Source: Anaerolineaceae bacterium UBA2274
GTDB taxonomy: Bacteria > Chloroflexota > Anaerolineae > Anaerolineales > Anaerolineaceae
Length of the DNA: 52,101 bases
Assembly (NCBI GenBank): GCA_002347705.1
Contig: DDWY01000065.1
Coordinates: 1-52,101, forward strand
Direction: 5' to 3'
The notes under the pieces were generated by a model. The model was not told the origin of the DNA. It saw only the letters and a program-made list of their open reading frames with translations, and did no database searches. Positions 8,392 through 15,597 of the stretch are shown here, in pieces. Both the position numbers and the translations under genes were made by a program. Each line of letters begins with the position of its first letter. Within the stretch, counting starts at the first letter, position 1.

Positions 8392-8421
8392 TGTCATTTT
8401 GAGACTATCACCCTGTATAAT
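8392..8421 (+). promoter_or_regulatory. Solitary iteron-like site overlapping a promoter-like element
   Basis: TGTCATTTTGAGAC at 8392-8405 is identical to the first of five repeats inside the 712-residue gene at 14085. It overlaps a weak -35 (TTGTCA, 8391-8396), with TATAAT at 8416-8421 after a long 19-base spacer. A protein that binds the iterons would cover this promoter. No gene clearly follows it. Confidence 0.5.
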
Positions 8422-8479
8422 AATTACTATGCGCATTAATAGCGAGGCTGCCTTGATGTCCGTGTAAGTGGTCCGGTCC

Positions 8480-8505
8480 ACAACTGTGCCCATGGGCACA
8501 GTTGT
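8480..8505. promoter_or_regulatory. parS-like palindrome, copy 1
   Basis: A perfect 26-bp palindrome centred between 8492 and 8493, with core TGTGCCCATGGGCACA. It shares length and TGT...ACA ends with the chromosomal parS (TGTTTCACGTGAAACA) but differs inside. Copies 2 and 3 are at 10743 and 12860, flanking parA/parB and in the downstream gene. Confidence 0.7.
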
Positions 8506-8789
8506 TGTGGTGGTGCCGCCGACAGAGCCTGGCGTTTTTCTTCAATTATGGGGCAGGGGCAATCCTAAAGACCCGCTACCAGGTTTAGGGAGCATCATCC
8601 AGCACCCGCCAGCAAACAGGCCTTCTTTTACCAATGTTCTTACCCCCCAACTGAAGGGGGCTTGCGCCAATGCAATCGCCTGGGCGTACGCTCTGGTTGA
8701 GCAAAAATCCATGAACGCGAGAAGGCCTTTATGCGTTTGACAGCGATTTATCCAATTGGGCTAATGGTTTAGAAGGGTTCCAGATTGGC

Positions 8790-9013
8790 TATAAAAGCAA
8801 AACCCGACTTCATGCGATCAAGATCGAAGTCGGGTCAGGTAATCCAGCCTGTATGAACCCGGTTCTCACCGATCTCCAGAGTACGCAGCCTCCCTGTGAG
8901 ACCGTGTGATGGTTTTGACCCTTAGGTCTCCTCGTATGTTGGGAACCCCGTCCCTCCAACATATGGTGTGGAGTCGAACGTGCAAAGTCTTACCCTGCGG
9001 GATGCTTCTACCT
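8790..9013 (-). ncRNA. Structured small RNA, 6S-like (ssrS) candidate
   Basis: The minus strand has a near-consensus promoter (9020-9049), a predicted start near 9013, and AGGTA at the very 5' end that pairs with TACCT at 8837-8841, closing a domain of about 177 nt. Inside are a strong hairpin (TATGTTGG with CCAACATA near 8936-8965) and a second, bulged hairpin (CGGTCTCAC with GTGAGAACCG). A terminator follows directly. Length, closing stem at the transcript start and an interrupted rod fold match 6S RNA, which binds RNA polymerase. I see no match to tmRNA, RNase P or SRP landmarks. Alternatives are a plasmid-type control RNA or an unknown family. Confidence 0.6.
8795..8835 (-). terminator. 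Terminator of the small RNA
   Basis: On the minus strand ACCCGACTTC (8835-8826) pairs with GAAGTCGGGT (8811-8802), with an inner GATC/GATC stem, followed by TTTTGCTTTT. Confidence 0.85.
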
Positions 9014-9019
9014 GAAAAG

Positions 9020-9049
9020 ATTATCGGGTTGGGTTGACACGGTTGTCAA
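9020..9049 (-). promoter_or_regulatory. Promoter of the small RNA
   Basis: On the minus strand, TTGACA (9049-9044) and GATAAT (9025-9020) are 18 bases apart. The expected start, 7 bases downstream, coincides with the 5' arm of the RNA's closing stem. Confidence 0.75.
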
Positions 9050-9155
9050 GACAATGATGGTTTATAGTTGGTTTAGGGTAATTTTTTCTTTTTTTATCAA
9101 GCGAACCAATTCGGGTGGCAGGGGCAGACCACCGTGTCAAGACAATGATTGTTTA
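9044..9155. repeat. Duplicated 21-bp element upstream of the small RNA
   Basis: TGTCAAGACAATGATgGTTTA at 9044-9064 recurs at 9135-9155 with one difference. The first copy contains the -35 box of the small RNA; the second has no -10 at the right distance. Confidence 0.65.
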
Positions 9156-9299
9156 CCGTGTCTGCCTGGGTGATCACCCTCTTAAAGGGGAAGTTTCCCA
9201 AGGAGTTATATCTAAGCGTTCAACATCCAGGGTAAGGTCGAAAGCTGTACAAAACCCTTCCTTAATGGATACCTTGGCCTTACAAGGTTTTTGGGTGGG

Positions 9300-9317
9300 G
9301 TTGACGCCTGCGTCAAC
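9300..9317. promoter_or_regulatory. 18-bp perfect dyad between small RNA and parB 3' end
   Basis: GTTGACGC (9300-9307) and GCGTCAAC (9310-9317) form a perfect inverted repeat with a 2-base centre. No T tract follows, so a protein site is more likely than a terminator. Confidence 0.4.
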
Positions 9318-9556
9318 TAAGCAGACGTGGAACGGGCAGGTCTGTTCCCTACAATGGTCTTATAGCAAGTAGTGGTTGTATCGTCCCCGAGGGCTGTAAA
9401 CGATCACCGCGGATAATACGTAAATGATCTTACCCAGCCAGACAACATTCCAGAATAAATTCCAATATAGCCGAATCAGCTACGCACCCTGGACAGAGGC
9501 CAAAAAACCAGCCTTTGGAACGGTTGGTCTAAATTTGTACTTCGGGTTCTCTCGTA

Positions 9557-10696
9557 TTACTTCAGGCTTTCAAGACGCTGCTTCAAAGCTGCGGTCAGGG
9601 TCTCCATGCGGGCGACTAGTTGGCGGGCTTCTTCGCGATCTACATCCCCCAACAACGCGTCAGCAATGGATCCGGGTTTGTCATCAGCTGGCAGGTCTTC
9701 CATGCCGTTGAGCAACCTGCGCAGACTTCGGGCAGATTTGGTGGTGGGGTCGAGAGGTATCCGCGCTTTTCGGCCAAGCTCATGCCCGGATTGACGTTCC
9801 AGGAAAGCGTGCACATCCTGGTAGGTGCGTCCTTCATGGCTGGCATAAAACCCAACCGCATCCGGCCAAAGTGCACGATCATATTGCATAATTTCGCGTA
9901 AGACCCTCTCAGGCATTTCGGATTGATCGGCAAGTTCAAGTTCTTTTTCATCCAGCTCAAAAAATTTCATCAACCTGCCGAAATACGTGCGTTCCATCTG
10001 AAGGGTTTTCTGCAGCAGCTCCCTGGTTTCGTCATCAAGGCGCACATCTGCAACACGGCGGAAGAAAGCTGTCTCAGACTCAGTCTCACCCGGTTTTATC
10101 TGGTGCGATTCAAGCACCAGGCGGGCGGCAGCCCGGGCTTTGCCAACCGGGGTCAGTGCCTTATAGGCCATGTTTTCAGCTATTTGCTTTTCAATCGATG
10201 GCTGATTATCAATCAATGCCAGCACGTACGGTTCAGTGACCTGACCTTCAAGCACAGCTTTGATTGCGGTTGCCCAGAAACGTCGTTCACCTGTCAGCAT
10301 CCTGAAAACATCGTGACCATTTTCGCTGACCACCTGCCCGGTTACCGGTTTAATCTGACCTGTATCGTGCAAAGAATCACCCAGCACAGTAAGTTCAGCG
10401 ATCTCGTGTGCGATCAGGCGATCGTTGCGTGCTAATTCAAACCAATTCCGAACCACTTCATTCCAGGTTGCTTTACCAGAATAGAAATTCTTGCGAAGCG
10501 CGAGCGGAAGAATCAGGCGCGCCTGGAAGCGATCTGGACGGACCATCGACAGAGGAACACGATAAACACTCTGACGGTGATTGACCATCTTGGGGGTGTT
10601 TGGGTCGTAATTCTCTTGCGTTTCAGCGCTGGCGTTAAAAGCATCAGAAGTGACGCTTATCAAGTTGTCGAAGTGGGGTTTTTCGGTTTTTGCCAT
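9557..10696 (-). CDS. parB: ParB-family partition protein
   Basis: ParB proteins bind parS, spread along DNA as CTP-gated clamps and stimulate ParA. The 379-residue protein has the ParB/Srx nucleotide-binding core: GQIKPVTGQ (113-121), the CTP motif GERR (136-139) and AENMAYKALTPVGKARAA (173-190), corresponding to ENxxR...L(S/T)P..(E)A. The following segment (about 200-260) would be the helix-turn-helix region, and the last 40 residues look like a dimerising coil. A GAGGAG ribosome site precedes the ATG at 10694-10696. It is downstream of parA in the same direction, with a 62-base gap holding a palindrome. It is longer than chromosomal ParB (about 290) and has an extended N-terminus, as in plasmid or phage ParBs. 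Confidence 0.82.
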   Translation of the reverse strand: MAKTEKPHFDNLISVTSDAFNASAETQENYDPNTPKMVNHRQSVYRVPLSMVRPDRFQARLILPLALRKNFYSGKATWNEVVRNWFELARNDRLIAHEIAELTVLGDSLHDTGQIKPVTGQVVSENGHDVFRMLTGERRFWATAIKAVLEGQVTEPYVLALIDNQPSIEKQIAENMAYKALTPVGKARAAARLVLESHQIKPGETESETAFFRRVADVRLDDETRELLQKTLQMERTYFGRLMKFFELDEKELELADQSEMPERVLREIMQYDRALWPDAVGFYASHEGRTYQDVHAFLERQSGHELGRKARIPLDPTTKSARSLRRLLNGMEDLPADDKPGSIADALLGDVDREEARQLVARMETLTAALKQRLESLK

Positions 10697-10742
10697 GGTT
10701 TCTCCTCAAATAGGTGTGCCGGATCGAGTCCAAGCGGCTAAC

Positions 10743-10758
10743 TGTGCCCACGGGCACA
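10743..10758. promoter_or_regulatory. parS-like palindrome, copy 2
   Basis: TGTGCCCACGGGCACA lies in the parA-parB gap and touches the parA stop codon (10759-10761). It differs from copies 1 and 3 at one central base. Confidence 0.7.
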
Positions 10759-11589
10759 TCAGGCTGCTCCGAGTTTGCCCAAGACTGCGTCGACCAGATT
10801 GGAAAGGCAGCGATACGCCTGCGATTTTTCCGGACAGTACGAGAACACGTCATATCCGGCAGTGGTGGCAGCAGAAATATCCGCGAGATCCTTGATATAG
10901 GGCAAGAGAATTGGCCCATACATACGTTCCATGTCTTCAATCACATCACGCGATTGCCGTCTGATCATCCTGAAGCGCGATGGGATGATGCCGAGCACTT
11001 CAAGGTCAGGGTTGGTGGTTTTGCGCACATTGTCGATCATGCGCAGGATGTCTGCCAAACCAATCAGGCTGAGTCCATCTGGTTCGATAGGTATCAGCAC
11101 GTGGCTGCTGGCAACCAGGGAATTCATGGGCAACATGCCAGCTGAAGGTGGGTTGTCAATAATAATGTGGGAGTAATCATCGCGGATGGGTTCGAGGAAA
11201 TATGTAAGCTGAAAGTCGGGATCTTCACGATCTTTAAGAGCGGCCTCCAATCCTTCCATTCTGGCTTTGTTGGTGCGAAAAAGCTTGACTTTCTCGCTGC
11301 GATTTCGAGGGAGGAGGGAGTCCACTATCAGCGATTCGCTGGCTCCGTAACCTTTTTCCAGTGCCTTGGGATAGTTATTTTCCGCAGTGATAACGGGAAT
11401 AAACTTGTCTTCAAAGCCGCCGCCCATAGCAGTAATGGTTGCCGAAAGTTGGTCGTCCATATCAATCAGCAGAACCGGCTTGCTGCCTGGTTTGCGGGAA
11501 CCGTGGGTTGCCAGACCCGCAGCCAGATTAACACTGATAGTGGACTTGCCAACCCCACCCTTGCGATTGATCAGAGATATAATAGCCAT
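10759..11589 (-). CDS. parA: ParA-family partition ATPase
   Basis: The 276-residue ATPase begins with the deviant Walker A of ParA/MinD proteins (INRKGGVGKST, residues 7-17). It has the Walker A' region PVLLIDMDDQLSAT and the Walker B-like strand HIIIDNPPSAGML, where ParA usually has DxPP. ParA forms ATP-dependent gradients on nucleoid DNA that position ParB-parS complexes. The gene has a GAGGG ribosome site and faces away from the ATPase gene at 11783. Short, without an N-terminal HTH, it corresponds to chromosomal or type Ib plasmid ParA. Confidence 0.88.
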   Translation of the reverse strand: MAIISLINRKGGVGKSTISVNLAAGLATHGSRKPGSKPVLLIDMDDQLSATITAMGGGFEDKFIPVITAENNYPKALEKGYGASESLIVDSLLPRNRSEKVKLFRTNKARMEGLEAALKDREDPDFQLTYFLEPIRDDYSHIIIDNPPSAGMLPMNSLVASSHVLIPIEPDGLSLIGLADILRMIDNVRKTTNPDLEVLGIIPSRFRMIRRQSRDVIEDMERMYGPILLPYIKDLADISAATTAGYDVFSYCPEKSQAYRCLSNLVDAVLGKLGAA

Positions 11590-11717
11590 TAGACCCTCAT
11601 CCGATTTTTGTTATAATCTTGCACTTTTTCATTTTACCTTACTTTTGCTTTTTTTCAAGCTGGTCTTGCTTTTTGAATCTTTTTTATCTTCCACTTTATC
11701 GAACTTGGCTATAATAA

Positions 11718-11734
11718 TTAAGTACTTGACTTAA
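11718..11734. promoter_or_regulatory. Inverted repeat in the divergent parA/ATPase promoter region
   Basis: TTAAGT (11718-11723) and ACTTAA (11729-11734) form a perfect dyad with a 5-base centre, next to TATAAT at 11710-11715 on the plus strand and a TTGACT at 11726. A shared operator for the two divergent genes is plausible. Confidence 0.45.
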
Positions 11735-11782
11735 CTACGTGCAAGTGCTAAGCTACAAGCATCAAATAATACGGTGGTGAAG

Positions 11783-12598
11783 ATGTTAAGCAGCTCTGAT
11801 TTCTTGCATGCCCAATTCCTTGAAAACCCTTTCAGGCGTTACGGTGACACACGTTTCTTTTATCCAAACCTGGCTGAGCAACGCAAGGTGCTTGAGGTGG
11901 CTCATGGTTTCATTGCAGACCAAAAAGATCCCTCCAAGAACCTGGGCGTGATTGCCGGGCCAAGCGGTGGTGGCAAGAGCATGCTGGCAATGAAGCTGGC
12001 TGAAACCCACTTCACATTCGAGCAGAGAGGGCAAGTGTTGGGACTCTATATGAACACCAACACCCTGACCGAACCGCGGCATTTCCTGATGGCCGTAATT
12101 GAAACCTTGTCCCTGCCCTCTTCCAGATCAAACGCCAATCGGATTGAAAGTATTTTTGAGCGGCTGGAGGGAAGCGAGGATCAGCTGTTGATCGTATTGG
12201 ATGGTCCACCGATTGACCAGGATTATCTCAACCAGATGCTGGCCTGGTCGGTGGAACATAATCAAAAAATCAAGACCATTATCTTCTTGCAGGATATCAA
12301 CAACAACACCAGCAACATCGGCTCCCTGAACCAATTCCTGGGCTTGTACGTGCCATTCCGTGCGCCTGAAGTGGTAGAGGTTGCTTCCCTGCTCTACGCG
12401 CGCATGATGTCCGCCGGACATCCCGATCCGCTGAAGCTAATCCCCCAGGAAACCATGTTCAACCTGGCTGAGCAAGCACGCGGCTCACTGAGTGAGGCTC
12501 TTCAGTTGGGTAATGAACATTTGGAGAAACTGCTCGAAGATCAAAAAAGCAGTCTGCGCATGGGTATCTTCCCGTTCCGCCCAAGTGCCGCCGAGTAG
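11783..12598 (+). CDS. AAA-type P-loop ATPase, ExeA/TniB/loader-like
   Basis: The 271-residue protein starts with NPFRRYGDTRFFYP, recalling the N-terminus of ExeA-type AAA ATPases, then Walker A GPSGGGKS at 59-66. The Walker B strand LLIVLDG (135-141) ends D-G, so the catalytic Glu seen in most AAA proteins is missing. A helical lid-like tail follows. Such proteins load or regulate other DNA machines (transposase regulators, helicase loaders). I cannot assign the exact role. The ATG at 11783 is preferred over an earlier GTG because GGTGGTGA lies just upstream. It is followed 22 bases later by the 712-residue gene, so the two likely act together, perhaps as loader and initiator. Confidence 0.7.
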   Translation: MLSSSDFLHAQFLENPFRRYGDTRFFYPNLAEQRKVLEVAHGFIADQKDPSKNLGVIAGPSGGGKSMLAMKLAETHFTFEQRGQVLGLYMNTNTLTEPRHFLMAVIETLSLPSSRSNANRIESIFERLEGSEDQLLIVLDGPPIDQDYLNQMLAWSVEHNQKIKTIIFLQDINNNTSNIGSLNQFLGLYVPFRAPEVVEVASLLYARMMSAGHPDPLKLIPQETMFNLAEQARGSLSEALQLGNEHLEKLLEDQKSSLRMGIFPFRPSAAE

Positions 12599-12620
12599 GA
12601 TTAGTGTTTTTTGACCGGAG

Positions 12621-14759
12621 ATGACCGGTGCAATAAAAATGAATGAAAACGGCTGGACTGAGATCTTAGAATCCTTGGCTGGGCTGGAAAATGATCAGCT
12701 TCAGAGCTTGTTAGATTCCTGCAAACTCAGTTTTGACGGCAATTTCATCATTGAGGCAGAAGAGACTGTTTATTCAAGTCTGTGTCAGTACTATCCCCTG
12801 ATCGAAACTCTTGTCCAGGATAAAACCGGGAAACACTTGCGCCTGAACCTTGAAAAAAGTGTGCCCATGGGCACAGATTCGTCCTCCGTACACGTCGAAA
12901 TCGCTGCCGCTAACGTGACGGATGCGATCCTGAAACCCGACTCGATCGCCGCGGTGCCCTCTTATCTCCTGCGCTTCGTGCCTTACGTGGGTTCATCAGC
13001 GGTGTTGATTGCCACTGCCCTCCGCCAGGCGTTTTACCGCGCCTCACGCGAGCACGGCGCTGATCAACTCTATCCACGCCAGGATGACAAGGTCACGATC
13101 AATGTCCAGTCTCTGCTGAAAACTCTGGGAAATGTTTTCAGCCGGGCAAAATTTTTCCGCGTCTTTCAGCAGGGTGACATGGATTGGTTTGTGCAAAGGG
13201 CTGAACCAAAACACCGCGTTGCCAATGGGCATATCCAGCGCGAACCCAACACTTATCTCTACCGCGGCTTGGTCCTCACCCCTGGTGACGCGCAGGATCT
13301 CTATGAGTGGCTGCTTGCCGAAGGTCTATCATTTGATCCATTGGCAGTGCTTTCCAAGGCTATTACTATCCCCCGGGACCAAATCCTTGCCTTCCCTTAT
13401 CGCTTACCTTCCAAACCAGATGCTGCCCTCTTCACCGAGCCAGCCAATGTGCATCAGGTTGTCAGCCGTGCCCTTGCGCCTAAAACCATGGACCCCACTC
13501 TGGCTGGATTATGCGACCGCTTGGCGAGCCACCTGATCCGCCCGGAAAGCTTCCTGGCTATACCTTGGTACTGGTTCCAGCGGGTTTTACCCGAATTGGG
13601 AGATGACCTCGGCGTGCTCTACCTGATGTGCAAAAATTGCTGTTACGTGGACTGGGCGCGCGGAAAAGACCGCAACACCTTCTGGGTGCCTGGCGGTCTG
13701 CCCACCCTGCAGGGCTGGATCCGTTCGGAAACCCTCCCCAAGCGCATTCCCCTCGCCAAGCCAAGCAAACGCGGTCGCCCGAAAGCAACTGAAATCAACC
13801 CCGATTCCGCCTACACCAGGCAGTGGCGGCAGGTAAATCGCAACCTCGCCAGCCAGTACCTCTGCCGGCTGGACACGCGCAGCAGTGATAACGGTATCGA
13901 TTGGCACCTGCAGGTTTCTGATGTTCAACTGACTGCCGCCGATGAGTCCTTGAAACAGGCCTTATACGCCTTCCTGTTTGCCCCTCCCGACCCGGTCAGC
14001 CCGGAATTGCTCAGCGATTATGCCTCGGACGAACAATGGCAGCACCTTATGTTGCGAAACGCTCAAGTAAATCCGCTGCGATTATGTCATTTTGAGACAT
14101 TAGTAAAAGCAGGAATATGTCAGAATGAGACTTTGGACTCCGAGCAAATATGTCATTTTGACACCTTAGTAGATGGATTAAATTATTATTTTGAGACTCT
14201 CATTGAGGCCGAAATTTGTCAGTTTGACACGATAATTAAGATACTTAATAAGCTTAAATATGCCCCATTCTTCAAGCAAAAAACTATTCCAACCAATATA
14301 ACTTCTGAGATGGATGGTTTGGATCTTGAGATGAGTAAAGAATCTCCAGCTGAATTGAAAAAGGACTGGGACTACCACAATTTGATGGGGGGGATCAACC
14401 CCGAATTGCGAAACAGGATCCAGAAACTGGGTCTTGAGAAAAAATTCCTGGCATGGCTGATCGCGGGAAGTCTGAACGCTGATATCCATAGCCCGGTCAG
14501 CTTTGCAATTGCCGCGACCCTTGAAAACCAGCAAAGTGCTGCCGCACCGGCTGCCCGCCTGGCAGATCTGCCAGCAGATGAGCTGAGCAGATTGCTACGC
14601 AAAACCATCAACAGAATAAAGCAAAACTACCTGGGTCCTGTGATGAACGGCGGTGCGGCAAGTGAGGATCTTGAGTCCCTGCTGCAATCAACCCCGGATA
14701 GACAACAACGCTTCAAGCTGCTTCGCCGCCTGGCTGATACCCTCGGCCTGGAAGGCTAA
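12621..14759 (+). CDS. Large protein of unknown family; candidate replication initiator
   Basis: The 712-residue protein has no domain I recognise. A region near 385-395 (KPSKRGRPKATE) is basic with an AT-hook-like GRP core. Residues about 489-545 are an 11-residue periodic segment (CHFETLVKAGI, CQNETLDSEQI, CHFDTLVDGLN and so on) encoded by five 33-bp DNA repeats. A parS-like palindrome falls in codons near 80. Gene position after an AAA ATPase and beside parAB, and the origin-like DNA inside the gene, suggest a replication initiator of the kind that carries its origin within its own reading frame. That is inference. The start may be ATG 12621 (GGAG nearly abuts it) or ATG 12639. Confidence 0.6.
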   Translation: MTGAIKMNENGWTEILESLAGLENDQLQSLLDSCKLSFDGNFIIEAEETVYSSLCQYYPLIETLVQDKTGKHLRLNLEKSVPMGTDSSSVHVEIAAANVTDAILKPDSIAAVPSYLLRFVPYVGSSAVLIATALRQAFYRASREHGADQLYPRQDDKVTINVQSLLKTLGNVFSRAKFFRVFQQGDMDWFVQRAEPKHRVANGHIQREPNTYLYRGLVLTPGDAQDLYEWLLAEGLSFDPLAVLSKAITIPRDQILAFPYRLPSKPDAALFTEPANVHQVVSRALAPKTMDPTLAGLCDRLASHLIRPESFLAIPWYWFQRVLPELGDDLGVLYLMCKNCCYVDWARGKDRNTFWVPGGLPTLQGWIRSETLPKRIPLAKPSKRGRPKATEINPDSAYTRQWRQVNRNLASQYLCRLDTRSSDNGIDWHLQVSDVQLTAADESLKQALYAFLFAPPDPVSPELLSDYASDEQWQHLMLRNAQVNPLRLCHFETLVKAGICQNETLDSEQICHFDTLVDGLNYYFETLIEAEICQFDTIIKILNKLKYAPFFKQKTIPTNITSEMDGLDLEMSKESPAELKKDWDYHNLMGGINPELRNRIQKLGLEKKFLAWLIAGSLNADIHSPVSFAIAATLENQQSAAAPAARLADLPADELSRLLRKTINRIKQNYLGPVMNGGAASEDLESLLQSTPDRQQRFKLLRRLADTLGLEG
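12860..12875. promoter_or_regulatory. parS-like palindrome, copy 3 (inside coding sequence)
   Basis: TGTGCCCATGGGCACA, identical in its 16-bp core to copy 1, sits in the 5' part of the 712-residue gene and encodes V-P-M-G-T. Confidence 0.65.
14085..14230 (+). repeat. Five iteron-like repeats at exact 33-bp spacing
   Basis: TGTCATTTTGAGAC and close variants start at 14085, 14118, 14151, 14184 and 14217. The match is strongest in TGTCA and TTTGA(G/C)AC. Codon choice inside the motif is fixed (TGT for Cys, TTT for Phe), while the third base of the next Thr codon, just outside the motif, varies freely (A, T, C, T, G). That points to selection on DNA rather than protein. A spacing of 33 bp is about three helical turns. 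An identical copy lies in non-coding DNA at 8392. Confidence 0.75.
14231..14310 (+). other. AT-rich segment next to the iteron array
   Basis: The DNA right after the fifth repeat (for example GATAATTAAGATACTTAATA at 14231-14250) is far richer in A and T than the rest of the gene. An AT-rich unwinding region beside iterons is the usual layout of iteron origins. Confidence 0.5.
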
Positions 14760-15597
14760 CCCCTTTTTTTGATATTGGTAATTTCGCGCCTGCCCTATGA
14801 CGGGATTTGATGGTTTAAGCACCTTCTCCGAATCAGAACATTTTCCTGGAAAGCCAGGTTTTGCATAGCTTTTGGCTGCGGTAGGGGAGGGATTCCCGGG
14901 TGTGTTGGCCGGTGGACTGCCAACAGTGAAGGGCTGATAAGCCTTCTTTGGTTGGTTAGGTAATTTGGGACTTGGATCCCAAAAATATGCGCGTAGCCAC
15001 GAAGCAATAAAGGTAAGGTGAGTGCGAATCAACGGGGTGCGGAATGCGACCAGCGCTGTTTGAGATTTGAAACAATTAATTATGCGCGTAGCCACCATAA
15101 TATGATCGTTGAAGGCTCCTGTGGCAGAATTCTTGAGTAACATAATCACGGTTATTCTTCGCGAAGCGGAAAAGGTTATGTGTGTGAATCTCTCGCGCTT
15201 CTTTCATGCAAACAGGTTAGATTGCTTCGTTCCTACTCTGTACGCAAGCAGTCGCAATCACAGAAGGGCAGGTTACCCGGTCTACGTCACTGTCATTGCG
15301 ATCCTCTTTAAATTATGTCACAGCGTACCCGCAGGGTATTGCGAACCTCTTTTAATTCTGTCATTGCGAACTTCTTTTGTGAAGCAATCTAAACTGCTGG
15401 AAACCCAGGAAGGCTTGAGGTAACAGGGCCTCGCTTATCCCTCGCAAAGTGGAAAAGGCTATTTCTGTGTGAATCTCTCACGCTACTTAAATGCAAACAG
15501 CGTAGATTGCTTCGTCCCTACTCTGTACGCAAGTAGTCGCAATACCCAAAGGGCACGACGTGACAGAAAAAACAGTCATGCTAAAGTAAATAATCGC
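14760..15597. other. Gene-free region entering an interspersed-repeat array
   Basis: No supported protein gene. TATGCGCGTAGCCAC occurs at about 14988 and 15083. From about 15160 the array of TTGCGAA...GAAGCAATCTAAAC-type repeats begins. A 153-codon minus-strand frame (14688-15149) overlaps the initiator gene and looks spurious. Confidence 0.6.

Larger units (their letters stand above)
8051..9556. other. Gene-poor control region of the par/replication island
   Basis: About 1.5 kb without a convincing protein gene. It holds an iteron-like site with a promoter-like -10 (8392-8421), a 26-bp palindrome (8480-8505), long-range complementary segments AGGCCTTCT/AGAAGGCCT near 8623-8726, a structured minus-strand RNA (8790-9013), a duplicated 21-bp element (9044-9064 and 9135-9155) and an 18-bp dyad (9300-9317). 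Open frames of 80-95 codons occur at 8468-8740, 9115-9372 and 9424-9711 but lack ribosome sites and recognisable protein character. Confidence 0.6.

Noticed and set aside
8468..8740. 90-codon plus-strand frame over the 26-bp palindrome
   Set aside because: GTG start without ribosome site; coding of VPMGT comes from the palindrome; odd composition.
9115..9372. 85-codon plus-strand frame upstream of parB's 3' end
   Set aside because: No ribosome site, no recognisable protein character and it spans the 18-bp dyad.
10759..11589. MinD rather than ParA
   Set aside because: Adjacent ParB and palindromic sites, and no C-terminal amphipathic membrane helix of MinD type seen.
14688..15149. 153-codon minus-strand frame
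   Set aside because: Overlaps the 712-residue gene's end and otherwise covers repeat DNA; no ribosome site.
15109..15423. 104-codon frame over repeats
   Set aside because: Made of translated unit A and B repeats, as are frames at 16024 and 16409.
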